A stretch of 59,776 nt of DNA from Minisyncoccota bacterium (GTDB taxonomy: Bacteria > Patescibacteriota > Minisyncoccia > UBA6257 > HR35), in contig CALHAT010000026.1 of the NCBI GenBank assembly GCA_937934285.1, positions 1 to 59,776 of the forward strand, in the 5' to 3' direction. Below, piece by piece: positions 50,313 through 59,164 of this stretch (position 1 is its first letter; every line of letters begins with the position of its first letter). The notes under the pieces are model-generated. The model had not been told where the DNA came from. It searched no databases and worked only from the letters and a program-made list of their open reading frames with translations. A program made the position numbers and the translations under genes.

Positions 50313-50344
50313 GAAAACACCGGCTCTTTGCTGCCGGTGTTTTC
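50313..50344 (+). terminator. Strong intrinsic terminator hairpin
   Basis: GAAAACACCGGC and GCCGGTGTTTTC form a perfect 12-bp stem with an 8-nt loop. The T run is inside the stem, so it could work in both directions. It isolates the 62-aa protein gene from the unit at 50378. Confidence 0.85.
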
Positions 50345-50359
50345 AGTATGGCTAAATTT

Positions 50360-50368
50360 TGATAAAAT
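50360..50368 (+). promoter_or_regulatory. Extended -10 promoter of the 50378 operon
   Basis: TGATAAAAT (box 50363-50368) ends 9 nt before ATG 50378, giving an almost leaderless transcript for the ATPase-dnaG-rpoD-dnaX unit. Confidence 0.5.
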
Positions 50369-50377
50369 TAAAATATT

Positions 50378-51685
50378 ATGGCTGACCCGCTTTTATTTAT
50401 CTTAAGATTTATTTTTGATTTTTGGTGGCTTTTAATGCCCGCTTTAACATTTCAAATTTTATGGGAAAAATTCAGAAAAAATCAAGCTAAAGAGTACCGT
50501 AATAAATTTATAAAATGGTCCTTTATAGAAATTAAATTTCCCTCGGGAATAACCAGAACTCCAAGAGCAATGGAGGAAGTTTTCAATGCCCTACATGCTA
50601 TTCATCCTGATCCATCTCTTGATCTAACTTGGTACAATTTAAATATTAAGGGCTTTGTACCTAAAAGTTATGTCTTTTTGATTATCGCTCATGATAAAAA
50701 GTTAAGATTTTATATTAGATTCCCTCAAGAATTAAAAGAATTTATCAAAACTAGGTTTTATTCTCAATATCCAGAAATTCAATTTCAAGAAGTAGATAAC
50801 CCATTAAGCATTCTTCCTCTAAATATACCCAATGCTTTATTTGATGTTGAGATTTTTGACGCTCGACTTTTAAAAGAGGATGCTTACCCAATAAAAACCT
50901 ATGTTCAAATTGAAAATCTCCCTCCAGATCAACAAATAGATCCTATTACCACTTTTTCTGAAGCTGCTACTCAAATTTCCAATAAGGAATGGCTTATTTT
51001 TCAACTTTTTGCATTACCTACAACCGCTGATAATCCTGAACAGGGCAAAAAATGGATTGAAAGGGGTCAAAAGCTAATTAACAAACTTATCGGCAAAGAA
51101 GAAATCAAGGAACCTTCTTTAGAGGAACAGATCAAAGAGTTTGTAGTTAATCTTTTATTAGCCCCTTTTAAATCCCCGGAATGGAAAACCTTAGAAAAAA
51201 AAGATGATAAGGAATTCAATATTCAAAAGCTAACACCAGGGGAAAGAAAAATTATCGAATTAATTCAAACAAAACTTTCAAAATTAGGATATTGGTGTAA
51301 TTTACGGATTGCTTATATAGCCACTAAAGATATTTTTGATATTAACAAAAAATCAATAAATTCATTGATATTAAGCACTTTAAAAAATTTCAGTACTGAA
51401 AATTTAAATGGATTTAGATTAACACCTTTAACTCAAAAAGGCGATAGTTCTTCGCTGATTAATTTTGTTTTAAAAAGGTCAGAATATAATTATCTAAACA
51501 TTTATCTTCCTGTAATTTTTTTACCGGGATGGGCAAAGAAAAAACTGGTCGACAAAACCTTGGGAGAAGGGTTTATTTTAAATACCGAAGAACTAGCTTC
51601 CCTATTCCACCCGCCAATGGAGTTTGTTCCATCTATTGGCTTAGAAAAAATTCCATTACGAGAACTGCCACCGCCTTTTTCTTAA
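50378..51685 (+). CDS. Membrane-anchored partner of the coupling-type ATPase
   Basis: This is a 435-aa protein with one N-terminal TM segment (about 5-28) and a soluble alpha/beta body, with short motifs FIEIKFPSGITRTPRAMEEVFNALH and KSYVFLIIAHDKKLRFYIRFP. It sits 2 bp before a VirD4/TraD-like ATPase gene and is likely its membrane partner. No catalytic motif is visible. Function is unknown. Confidence 0.65.
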   Translation: MADPLLFILRFIFDFWWLLMPALTFQILWEKFRKNQAKEYRNKFIKWSFIEIKFPSGITRTPRAMEEVFNALHAIHPDPSLDLTWYNLNIKGFVPKSYVFLIIAHDKKLRFYIRFPQELKEFIKTRFYSQYPEIQFQEVDNPLSILPLNIPNALFDVEIFDARLLKEDAYPIKTYVQIENLPPDQQIDPITTFSEAATQISNKEWLIFQLFALPTTADNPEQGKKWIERGQKLINKLIGKEEIKEPSLEEQIKEFVVNLLLAPFKSPEWKTLEKKDDKEFNIQKLTPGERKIIELIQTKLSKLGYWCNLRIAYIATKDIFDINKKSINSLILSTLKNFSTENLNGFRLTPLTQKGDSSSLINFVLKRSEYNYLNIYLPVIFLPGWAKKKLVDKTLGEGFILNTEELASLFHPPMEFVPSIGLEKIPLRELPPPFS

Positions 51686-51687
51686 TT

Positions 51688-53184
51688 ATGGAAACCATTT
51701 TACCTATTGGCAAAATAAATTTTAGAGGCAAAGAGAATATTTTTGGTATAAAAAAAACTGATAGATTGAAACATATTTATATTTTAGGGAAAACTGGCCA
51801 CGGCAAAACAACTCTTTTGGAAAATATGATTATTGAGGATATCTTAAATGGTGAGGGTTTAGCTTATTTAGACCCTCATGGGGATAGTGTCCAAAAAATT
51901 TTGGATTTTATTCCCAAAGAACGAATTGATGATGTTATTTATTTTAATCCAACAGATGTTAATCATCCTTTCGCTTTTAATCCTTTAGAAAGAGTTCCCT
52001 GGGAAAATCGCCATTTAATCGCTTTAAGTTTGCTTTCGGTTTTCAAAAAAATTTGGGTTGATGCCTGGTCAGCCAGAATGGAGTATATCTTAACTAACAC
52101 TTTATTAGCTCTTTTGGAATGGCCCGGGGCAACCTTACTTGATGTTAATCGCATATTAGCTGATGATAATTTTCGCAAAAAAGTTATTGATAACCTCCAG
52201 GACCAAGTTGTTAAAGCTTTTTGGACCCAAGAATTTAATAAATATCATCTCCAGTTTCGAACCGAAGCCATTGCTCCGATCCAAAACAAAATTGGCCAAT
52301 TTATAACCAATCCTTTAATTAGAAATATTATTGGCCAGACAGAATCATCATTTGATTTAAGAGATATTATGGATAACAGAAAAATTTTATTAGTCAATTT
52401 AGCTGTTGGCGCCATTGGCGAAGAGACCTCAGCTTTGCTTGGTGGTCTTTTGATAACCAAACTTCAAATTTCAGCAATGAGTCGGGTTAATCTTTCTGAA
52501 GAAGAAAGGAAAGATTTTTATCTTTATGTTGATGAATTTCAAAATTTTGCTACTGAATCTTTTATTAATATCTTGTCTGAAGCTAGAAAATATCATTTAG
52601 GGCTTATCTTAAGCCATCAATATTTTGATCAAGTCGAAGAAAAAATAATTAAGTCTATTTTCGGCAATGTAGGAACCTTTATTATTTTTCGAGTAGGGCC
52701 AATAGATGCTGAAATTCTTATTAAAGAATTCAATTATCAAGTTAGATTAGAGGATTTTGTTAATTTGCCTGCTTATCATATCTATGTAAAGCTTTTAGTT
52801 GATAATATGCCTACCGCTCCGTTTTTAGCAATCACTTTACCTCCTAAGCAAAAACCTGAAATTTCATACAAAGAAGAAATTATTAATTTAAATCACTTAA
52901 AATATGCCAAACGCCGAAGTTTAGTCGAGATGAGAATTGCTAAAATCTATAAAGAGGTTTCATCAGAAGATAAAAATTTAATTTATTGTCGACAATGTGG
53001 CCAGCTTTTTTATTCTCAAAAAGGATTCGAAATTTGTGAAGACTGCCAAGCACGGGTTAAAACGGGTATCTCCCTAAAAAAAGCTATCGAAACAGAAATT
53101 TTAATTAGAAAAAAAGAAAATAAGCGAAAAGGAGCAAATAGCTTAGATGAAATTTTAAAAAAATTACAAAATGGAAAGTCTTAA
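51688..53184 (+). CDS. VirD4/TraD/HerA-type ATPase with C-terminal zinc ribbon
   Basis: This 498-aa AAA+ motor of the coupling-protein group starts at ATG 51688. Walker A is GKTGHGKTT at 34-42 and Walker B is LYVDEFQNFATESF. The sensor-like segment ILSEARKYHLGLILSHQYFDQ is typical of conjugative coupling proteins. A zinc ribbon (CRQCGQ, CEDCQ) lies near the C-terminus. An upstream-extended frame would overlap the previous gene by 157 bp and is not credible. DNA transfer or uptake is likely, but no relaxase is nearby. Confidence 0.8.
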   Translation: METILPIGKINFRGKENIFGIKKTDRLKHIYILGKTGHGKTTLLENMIIEDILNGEGLAYLDPHGDSVQKILDFIPKERIDDVIYFNPTDVNHPFAFNPLERVPWENRHLIALSLLSVFKKIWVDAWSARMEYILTNTLLALLEWPGATLLDVNRILADDNFRKKVIDNLQDQVVKAFWTQEFNKYHLQFRTEAIAPIQNKIGQFITNPLIRNIIGQTESSFDLRDIMDNRKILLVNLAVGAIGEETSALLGGLLITKLQISAMSRVNLSEEERKDFYLYVDEFQNFATESFINILSEARKYHLGLILSHQYFDQVEEKIIKSIFGNVGTFIIFRVGPIDAEILIKEFNYQVRLEDFVNLPAYHIYVKLLVDNMPTAPFLAITLPPKQKPEISYKEEIINLNHLKYAKRRSLVEMRIAKIYKEVSSEDKNLIYCRQCGQLFYSQKGFEICEDCQARVKTGISLKKAIETEILIRKKENKRKGANSLDEILKKLQNGKS

Positions 53185-54790
53185 AAATAAACTTGATATT
53201 TTCGAAGTTGTTCAAAGATATGTCAAATTGAAAAAAGCTGGTAGATATTTTGTTGGTCTTTGTCCTTTTCATAAAGAAACTAAACCTTCTTTTTATATTT
53301 CCCCGGAAAGACAGATTTTTAAATGTTTTGGTTGTGGTGAAGGTGGCGATGTTTTGAAATTTTTAATGAAAATTGAAAATCTTAATTATCCTCAAGTTTT
53401 GGAAAAATTAAAAGAAGATTATGGCTTAGAAATTAAAAGCACACCTTCTGAGTTGGTTCGTGAAGAAAAAGAAATTTTAGAAATCAATTATGCAGCTTTA
53501 AAATTCTTTCGTCAAAATTTAAAAGAAAATAAAGATGCTTTAGATTATTTGCGCGAGCGGGGGTTGACAGAAAAAACAATTAATGATTTTGAGTTAGGTT
53601 TTTCGCCTGGTAATACTTTATTAAGAGATTATCTTTATTCTCTTGGTTATTCTTTAGAAAAAATAAAAAAAGCCGGCTTTGTTGATGAAAAAAATTTTGA
53701 CCGTTTTCAATCGCGTCTTATTTTTCCCTTAAGAGATGAACGAGGTCGATTGGTTGGTTTTACCGGCAGACTCTTTCAAAAAGAATTAGGACCAAAATAC
53801 CTAAACTCACCAGAGACATCTTTGTTTAAAAAATCGCAATTTTTATATGGACTTTTTTATAGTAAAGAATATCTTTTGCAGACAAAAAAAGTTTTTTTGG
53901 TCGAAGGGCAATTTGATTTTTTACTTGCTTGGCAAAATAATTTAAAAAATATCGTTGCTGTTTCCGGTTCGGCTTTAACTGAGGACCATCTGCGAAAATT
54001 AAAAAGATATAGTCAAGAAATTATTTTTGCTTTTGATAATGATAATGCCGGTTTTTCTGCATCATTAAGGGCCAATCTTTTAGCTAAAAAACTTAATTTT
54101 CCGACTTATCAAGCTATTTATCCCCAAAAAGATTTAGCTGAGTTTTTTGCTAATCAAGAAAACATTCCTATAAAACAAGAAAAGTTTGAGGATTATCTTT
54201 TAAATTTTCTTTTGGAAAAATATGGTCAAGAAAAAGGACAGGAAATTTTGAATATTTTTTTACCCCAAATCAAATATCTCAAACCAATCGAAATCAACAA
54301 TTATTTAGAAAGATTAAGTTCGTTACTAAATATTTCTAAGAATCTCCTCGAGACAGAATTAAAACAAATCGAAGTTTTTGTCCCCTCTTTCGAAGAAAAA
54401 GAGTTAGTCGAAGAGAAAAGTCTCGAAGAAAAATTTTCCCTAAAATTAATTTCCTTAATTTATCTTCAAAAAGATAGTTTAGTCTTAGAAGAAGCCCAAA
54501 ATTTTTTACCCTTAAAATTCAAAAATCTTCTTGAGCGAGTTATTAAAAACGAACTTAATGAAAACGAAAGAGATTATTTAGAAATGGCTAAAAATTTTTA
54601 TTTAAGTTCAAAAATTTCTCTATCGCGAGAATTAAAAAAAACTTTAATTAATTTAAAGCGAGTTGTTCTTAAAAATAATTTAAAGAATCTGCACAATCAG
54701 TTAAAATTGGCAACAGCTGAAGAATTTGATAAAATTATGTTGGAAATAAATGATCTTTTAAAAGAGTTAAGAAAAGTTGAAAAACAATGA
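53171..54790 (+). CDS. dnaG: DNA primase
   Basis: This is a 539-aa primase. The zinc-binding domain is CPFHKETKPSFYISPERQIFKCFGC. The catalytic core has the LGFSPGNT and FPLRDERGRLVGFTGR motifs, and the TOPRIM metal site is VFLVEGQFDFLLAW then AFDNDNAG. The C-terminal helicase-binding part is divergent. It overlaps the ATPase gene by 14 bp and rpoD by 4 bp. Confidence 0.95.
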   Translation: MESLKNKLDIFEVVQRYVKLKKAGRYFVGLCPFHKETKPSFYISPERQIFKCFGCGEGGDVLKFLMKIENLNYPQVLEKLKEDYGLEIKSTPSELVREEKEILEINYAALKFFRQNLKENKDALDYLRERGLTEKTINDFELGFSPGNTLLRDYLYSLGYSLEKIKKAGFVDEKNFDRFQSRLIFPLRDERGRLVGFTGRLFQKELGPKYLNSPETSLFKKSQFLYGLFYSKEYLLQTKKVFLVEGQFDFLLAWQNNLKNIVAVSGSALTEDHLRKLKRYSQEIIFAFDNDNAGFSASLRANLLAKKLNFPTYQAIYPQKDLAEFFANQENIPIKQEKFEDYLLNFLLEKYGQEKGQEILNIFLPQIKYLKPIEINNYLERLSSLLNISKNLLETELKQIEVFVPSFEEKELVEEKSLEEKFSLKLISLIYLQKDSLVLEEAQNFLPLKFKNLLERVIKNELNENERDYLEMAKNFYLSSKISLSRELKKTLINLKRVVLKNNLKNLHNQLKLATAEEFDKIMLEINDLLKELRKVEKQ

Positions 54791-55872
54791 AAAAGGTAAA
54801 AAGAAAAAAAATTAAAAAAGATCCGGAAAAAATTATTGATGAGAAAATTAAGGTCTTAATTGAGAAGGGTAAGGAAAGAGGCTTTGTTACTGAAGAAGAA
54901 ATTTTATATTTATTCCCTGATATTGAAAAAAATATTGATATTTTAGAAAAAATTTATGAACGATTAGAAATCTCAGGAATTGAATTAAAAAGCACTAAAG
55001 AACTTTGGCAGAAAAATGAAAATTTTGACTTTGAAGATAAAGCTTTAGCTGATGCGACTCAAAAATATTTATCTGAGATTGGCAAATACCCTCTATTAAC
55101 ACCGGAAGAAGAAAAAGAATTAGCTAAAAAAGCATCAAAAGGTGATTTAGAAGCCCGGGAAAGATTAATAAAGTCAAATTTAAGATTGGTAGTGAATATT
55201 GCTAAAAAATACTTAGGTAGAAGCAAAGGATTAACTTTGCTTGACTTAATCCAAGAAGGAAATATTGGTTTAGCTAAAGCAGTTGACAAATTTGATTGGC
55301 GTCGGGGATTTAAATTTTCAACTTTTGCAACCTGGTGGATTCGTCAAGCGATTTCTCGTGCCTTATCTGACCAAGCCCGAACAATTAGATTACCCGTCCA
55401 TGTTGTTGAAACTTTATATAAACTTAACAAAGCTAAAAAGAGGCTGGCGAGTATTTTGGATCGCGAACCAACTACAGAGGAATTAGCTGCGGAAATTGGT
55501 TTACCAACTCAAAAAATTCAAAAACTTTTGAAATATGTTCCTGATACCATATCCTTAGAATCTCCGATCGGTGAAGGAAAATCTCTTTTAAAAGAATTGA
55601 TTCCCGACACAACAACTATTAGTCCTGAAAAAATAGCTGCGGCAGCCGCTTTAAGAGAAGAACTTAAAAAAGCAATCCGTGATTTAAATCCTAAAGAAAG
55701 AAGAATTATTAGTCTAAGATATGGTCTTGAAGACGGTATTATGCATACCTTAGAAGAGATTGGTAAAATTTATGGAATTACACGCGAAAGAGTTAGGCAA
55801 ATTGAAATCAAAGCTTTAGAAAAGCTTAAACATAATGAACTTATTAAAAAACTTAAGGAACAGTGGGGTTAA
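54787..55872 (+). CDS. rpoD: Primary sigma factor RpoD
   Basis: This is a 361-aa sigma-70 with the short region 1.1 of reduced genomes. Region 1.2 is DATQKYLSEIGKYPLLTPEEE, region 2 is SNLRLVVNIAKKY, LLDLIQEGNIGLAKAVDKFDWRRG and FSTFATWWIRQAI. Region 4 has the helix-turn-helix LEEIGKIYGITRERVRQIE. It sits in a primase-sigma order (macromolecular-synthesis operon type). Confidence 0.96.
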   Translation: MKKVKRKKIKKDPEKIIDEKIKVLIEKGKERGFVTEEEILYLFPDIEKNIDILEKIYERLEISGIELKSTKELWQKNENFDFEDKALADATQKYLSEIGKYPLLTPEEEKELAKKASKGDLEARERLIKSNLRLVVNIAKKYLGRSKGLTLLDLIQEGNIGLAKAVDKFDWRRGFKFSTFATWWIRQAISRALSDQARTIRLPVHVVETLYKLNKAKKRLASILDREPTTEELAAEIGLPTQKIQKLLKYVPDTISLESPIGEGKSLLKELIPDTTTISPEKIAAAAALREELKKAIRDLNPKERRIISLRYGLEDGIMHTLEEIGKIYGITRERVRQIEIKALEKLKHNELIKKLKEQWG

Positions 55873-56964
55873 ATGTTCTACCATAAATATCGGCCAAAAT
55901 TTTTTCGCGAAGTAGTCGGTCAAGAAATTGTTGTTAAAATTTTACAAAATTTTTTGAAAAGAGACTCAATTCCTCATGGTTATTTGTTTGCTGGCGAAAA
56001 AGGAACGGGCAAAACAAGTGTTGCTCGAATTTATGCTAAAGCTTTAAATTGTTTACATCTTAAAGAAAATGAACCTTGTGGCGAGTGTCTTGTTTGTCGC
56101 TTATTTCAAGAAAATAAATTTTTAGATATCGTTGAAATTGACGCTGCTTCACATCGCAAAATTGATGATATCCGCAATCTTCAAGAACATATTGGTTTTC
56201 GACCCCTTCAGGGGAAATATAAAGTGTTTATTATTGACGAAGCTCACTCCTTAACTGAAGAGGCAGCCAACGCTCTTTTGAAAACATTAGAAGAACCTCC
56301 GACACACGCTATTTTCATTTTAGCAACAACTGAACCAACAAGAATTATCCCTACAATTCTTTCCCGGGTTCAAAGATTAGATTTTCGTCGAATTAGTTTG
56401 CCCAAAATTGTTGCGAAATTAAAATTGATTGCTGAAAATGAGGGTTTCGCTTATGAAGAACCAGCTCTTTATTTAATTGCCGAAGAAGCCGGTGGTTCTT
56501 TGCGAGATGCTGAAACTTTACTTGAAAAAATTGCCCTGAGTTTAAATCCTCATACAATATTAAGCGAGAATCTTGTAGCTGAATTTTTGGGCCATTTGAG
56601 TTTAATTAAAATTTTAGAATTTCTGGAATTAATCAGCAAAAGAAAAATAAATGAATCTTTAAACTTTTTAGAAAAAATTTATGCTCAGGGTTTTGACCTA
56701 AACTTATTTTTGCGCTCTTTGCTCAAAGTAATAAGACAGTTGATGTTTTTAAAAATTCATCCTGAATATGGTAAACATTTAGAAACCGAAAAGCCAGAAG
56801 AAATTATTGACCGAATGAAAAAAATTAACGAGAACTTCTCTCTTGATGATTTAAAAAAATTAAGTTTTCTTCTTTTTGAGGCTGATAGTTATTTAAAAAA
56901 AGAGCCGCCGTCATTACTTTTACCAATTGAACTTGCCTTAATTGAATATTTTGAGGTAAAATAA
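55873..56964 (+). CDS. dnaX: DNA polymerase III gamma/tau subunit, short
   Basis: This 363-aa clamp loader ATPase starts right at the rpoD stop. Walker A is GEKGTGKTS, the zinc module is CLHLKENEPCGECLVC, Walker B is FIIDEAHSL and the SRC motif appears as ILSRVQRLDFRR. It ends after domain III, so only the gamma-like form exists and the tau tail is absent. Confidence 0.94.
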   Translation: MFYHKYRPKFFREVVGQEIVVKILQNFLKRDSIPHGYLFAGEKGTGKTSVARIYAKALNCLHLKENEPCGECLVCRLFQENKFLDIVEIDAASHRKIDDIRNLQEHIGFRPLQGKYKVFIIDEAHSLTEEAANALLKTLEEPPTHAIFILATTEPTRIIPTILSRVQRLDFRRISLPKIVAKLKLIAENEGFAYEEPALYLIAEEAGGSLRDAETLLEKIALSLNPHTILSENLVAEFLGHLSLIKILEFLELISKRKINESLNFLEKIYAQGFDLNLFLRSLLKVIRQLMFLKIHPEYGKHLETEKPEEIIDRMKKINENFSLDDLKKLSFLLFEADSYLKKEPPSLLLPIELALIEYFEVK

Positions 56965-56974
56965 TTATAAAAAT

Positions 56975-57045
56975 TGCGGGGTGGTGTAATGGTAGCACAA
57001 GGGACTTTGAATCCCTTGGTCTTGGTTCGAATCCAAGCCCCGCAG
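56975..57045 (+). tRNA. tRNA-Gln (anticodon TTG)
   Basis: Acceptor stem TGCGGGG/CCCCGCA, anticodon loop CTTTGAA and T-arm GGTTCGAATCC. CCA is not encoded. It lies 10 bp after dnaX and 9 bp before rpmH. Confidence 0.95.
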
Positions 57046-57054
57046 CCTTTTAAG

Positions 57055-57171
57055 ATGACAAAACTAAAACAAAAAAGAATTTCAGGATTTTTAGCCAGAA
57101 AAAGAACCAAGGCAGGCAAAAAAATTTTGCAACGAAGACGAAGAAAAGGAAGATCCCGATTAACTGTTTAA
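57055..57171 (+). CDS. rpmH: Ribosomal protein bL34
   Basis: This is a 38-aa, highly basic protein with SGFLARKRTKAGKKILQRRRRKGRSRLTV, the bL34 signature. The first residues are shortened compared with the usual 44-47 aa. The start is ATG 57055. The frame extends upstream through tRNA-Gln but that is tRNA sequence. It is directly followed by rnpA. Confidence 0.92.
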   Translation: MTKLKQKRISGFLARKRTKAGKKILQRRRRKGRSRLTV

Positions 57172-57500
57172 TGATTAAAAAGAAATTTAAACTTAGCGGT
57201 GAGGATATTAAAAAATTTTTTACGACTCGCTTTAAAAAAATTGAAACTGATGATTTTTTAATCTATTATCAAAGAAATAGTTTAGATTATCCTCGCTTTG
57301 CCGTGATTTGTAAAAAAGAAATTTTCAAAAAAGCAAATTTAAGAAATAAAATTAAAAGAAAAATTTATGCGATAATAAATAAACTCTTAAAAGAAAGTCG
57401 AATTAAATTTTATGATTTTTTAATTTTCCCCCGACATCCCAAAATTACTCCGGAATCGTTCTTAAAAATTTTTCTTAAAAATCAATGTTTGAAATTTTAA
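57171..57500 (+). CDS. rnpA: Ribonuclease P protein component
   Basis: This is a 109-aa basic RNA-binding protein. The family motif for substrate binding appears as KKANLRNKIKRKIYAII, in place of the usual AVxRNRIKRxxRE. Order rpmH-rnpA-yidC is conserved across bacteria and supports the call. It overlaps rpmH by 1 bp and yidC by 16 bp. Confidence 0.85.
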   Translation: MIKKKFKLSGEDIKKFFTTRFKKIETDDFLIYYQRNSLDYPRFAVICKKEIFKKANLRNKIKRKIYAIINKLLKESRIKFYDFLIFPRHPKITPESFLKIFLKNQCLKF

Positions 57501-58120
57501 ATCAAGGACTTTTAGGTTTTATCTTTTGGCTTAATAATTTCTTCAATGATATTGGGATTACTATTATTGTTTTTACCTGCATTTTAAAAATTGCTTTAGC
57601 ACCGATAGATTTTTTAGCTTTTTTAGAAGAATTGAAATTGCAAAGAATTCGACCGAAAATCCAAGAGGTTTTTAAAAAATACCGGAATGATTTTCAAAAA
57701 CAAGTTGAAATTTTAAATGAAATTTACAAAAAAGAAAATTATAATCCATTTTTTATAACTTTTATTCAGTTTTTACCTTTGCCAATTCTCTTTTCCGTTT
57801 TTTTTGTTCTTAATAGCCTTTTAGCTAATAAAAATTTAGATTTATTTTTTCTCAAAACAATCGATTTAACACAAAAAAATTATTATTTAATTCTGACTGT
57901 TATTCTTTTCCAGCTTTTAACAATTTTTAATCTTCCCCGCGATCAAAGAAAAGCTGGATTTTTCTTTTTCGGCTTAATTGCTCTCTTTTTAACTCAATTT
58001 CCTGCCTTATTTAATCTTTATTGGTTAGCTAATCTTTTGTTGACTTTTTTAGAAAGAAGTATTTTTCGACTCTATCAAGTAAAATTTGGCATCCAATCGA
58101 TTCCAGAAAATAATTCCTAA
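57485..58120 (+). CDS. yidC: YidC/Oxa1-family membrane insertase
   Basis: This is a 211-aa protein with five TM segments. It has the Oxa1-type start in DIGITIIVFTCILKIALAPIDFLAF, then a cytoplasmic hairpin (LQRIRPKIQEVFKKYRNDFQKQVEILNEIYKKENYNPF), then the last TM set. The large periplasmic domain of Gram-negative YidC is absent. Its last 72 bp overlap the opposite-strand propeller-like gene. Confidence 0.92.
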   Translation: MFEILNQGLLGFIFWLNNFFNDIGITIIVFTCILKIALAPIDFLAFLEELKLQRIRPKIQEVFKKYRNDFQKQVEILNEIYKKENYNPFFITFIQFLPLPILFSVFFVLNSLLANKNLDLFFLKTIDLTQKNYYLILTVILFQLLTIFNLPRDQRKAGFFFFGLIALFLTQFPALFNLYWLANLLLTFLERSIFRLYQVKFGIQSIPENNS

Positions 58121-59152
58121 AGGTGTTATTTTAGGCTTAACAATATCAAATTTAGATTCCAATCTAATCTCTTTAGTTTTGCCATTTTGAATATTATAAA
58201 TAATTAATTTTTCATCATAAGCTGGTTCTTTCATTAACCATAAATCCGGAGAAAAATTTTCTAAATCTGCCGGAATGGCACAAACTAAAACTTCATCGAA
58301 AGAACATTTTTCTTTAACTGTCCCCCAAGAAAAATTAAACTTAACTTTTTTATCTGGAGTAATAATTTGACTTTGCCAATATTTATCTTTAAAAGTAACA
58401 AAAATTAAATTTTTTTCCTTATTAACTAAAAGAGAATAATTAGGTTTAGCTTCTAAAAATACTGAAAAATTATTAATATTTTTCAAATCTAAAAGAAAGA
58501 CCGGGCTATTTTTTTCATAAATTAATAAAGAGTTTTTTAAAGATTCAAATTTAGGATTTAAAATGCCCAGGTTTCTAATTTTCGTCATTTGACCATCTTT
58601 ATAAAGAGCTAAATAAGAAATATCTTTATTATTGACATAAATAACCAATCCCTGAGGTGTAAAAGCAAAATTTTTAGTAAAAGGAGGAAGTGGGTATAAA
58701 CTATCATTTTTTAAATTCAAAAAATTAAATCCCTCATTTGTCTTAAAAACAATATAGCTCTCATCTGAAGACATAAAAGCTTCTTCAATTAAAGGAGCCC
58801 GATAAATTTCTTTGTAAACTTGATTTTCTAAATCAAAATATTTAATGATACCAGAATTTAAATCATAAACATAAAGTAGGGGGTAAAATAAATCAATATA
58901 AAGATATTCTTCTTTAAAAAGCAAAGGATAAGAAGTGGTTTGCTGGGGAGGTATTTGGATACCGGAAATTGAAGGGAGCTTTGTTTCTCCAGAAGGAGCT
59001 GGAACAATAGGAATAGGCGAAGGTGTTAATTGACCCTCTTCTTGAAAAAAAATTTCTTTTTCTTGCTTTTGTTTATTTTTAAAATAACCTATAAAAACTA
59101 TAGTTGCTATGCTAACTAAAATTAGTATACCTAAAATTAATCTTTTGTTCAT
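58049..59152 (-). CDS. Membrane-anchored propeller-like protein
   Basis: This is a 367-aa protein with an N-terminal TM helix (about 4-22) and a Pro/Ser linker to about residue 60. The soluble body consists of repeating beta motifs (LYVYDLNSGIIKYFD, YIVFKTNEGFNFLNLKNDSL, PVFLLDLKNINNFSVF, KLIIYNIQNGKTKEIRL), like WD40 or TolB-type propellers. Function is unknown. Confidence 0.7.
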   Translation of the reverse strand: MNKRLILGILILVSIATIVFIGYFKNKQKQEKEIFFQEEGQLTPSPIPIVPAPSGETKLPSISGIQIPPQQTTSYPLLFKEEYLYIDLFYPLLYVYDLNSGIIKYFDLENQVYKEIYRAPLIEEAFMSSDESYIVFKTNEGFNFLNLKNDSLYPLPPFTKNFAFTPQGLVIYVNNKDISYLALYKDGQMTKIRNLGILNPKFESLKNSLLIYEKNSPVFLLDLKNINNFSVFLEAKPNYSLLVNKEKNLIFVTFKDKYWQSQIITPDKKVKFNFSWGTVKEKCSFDEVLVCAIPADLENFSPDLWLMKEPAYDEKLIIYNIQNGKTKEIRLESKFDIVKPKITPLGIIFWNRLDAKFYLIESKNTSF

Positions 59153-59164
59153 TTTTTAATTTTA

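Noticed and set aside
51529..51687. Extended start of the VirD4-like ATPase
   Set aside because: It would overlap the preceding gene by 157 bp and has no family similarity; ATG 51688 follows the previous stop by 2 bp.
56974..57054. N-terminal extension of rpmH
   Set aside because: It translates tRNA-Gln; bL34 starts at ATG 57055.
56965..58120. Replication origin near rpmH-rnpA-yidC
   Set aside because: The gene order often flanks oriC, but dnaA is absent and I see no cluster of DnaA boxes or AT-rich unwinding region distinct from background.
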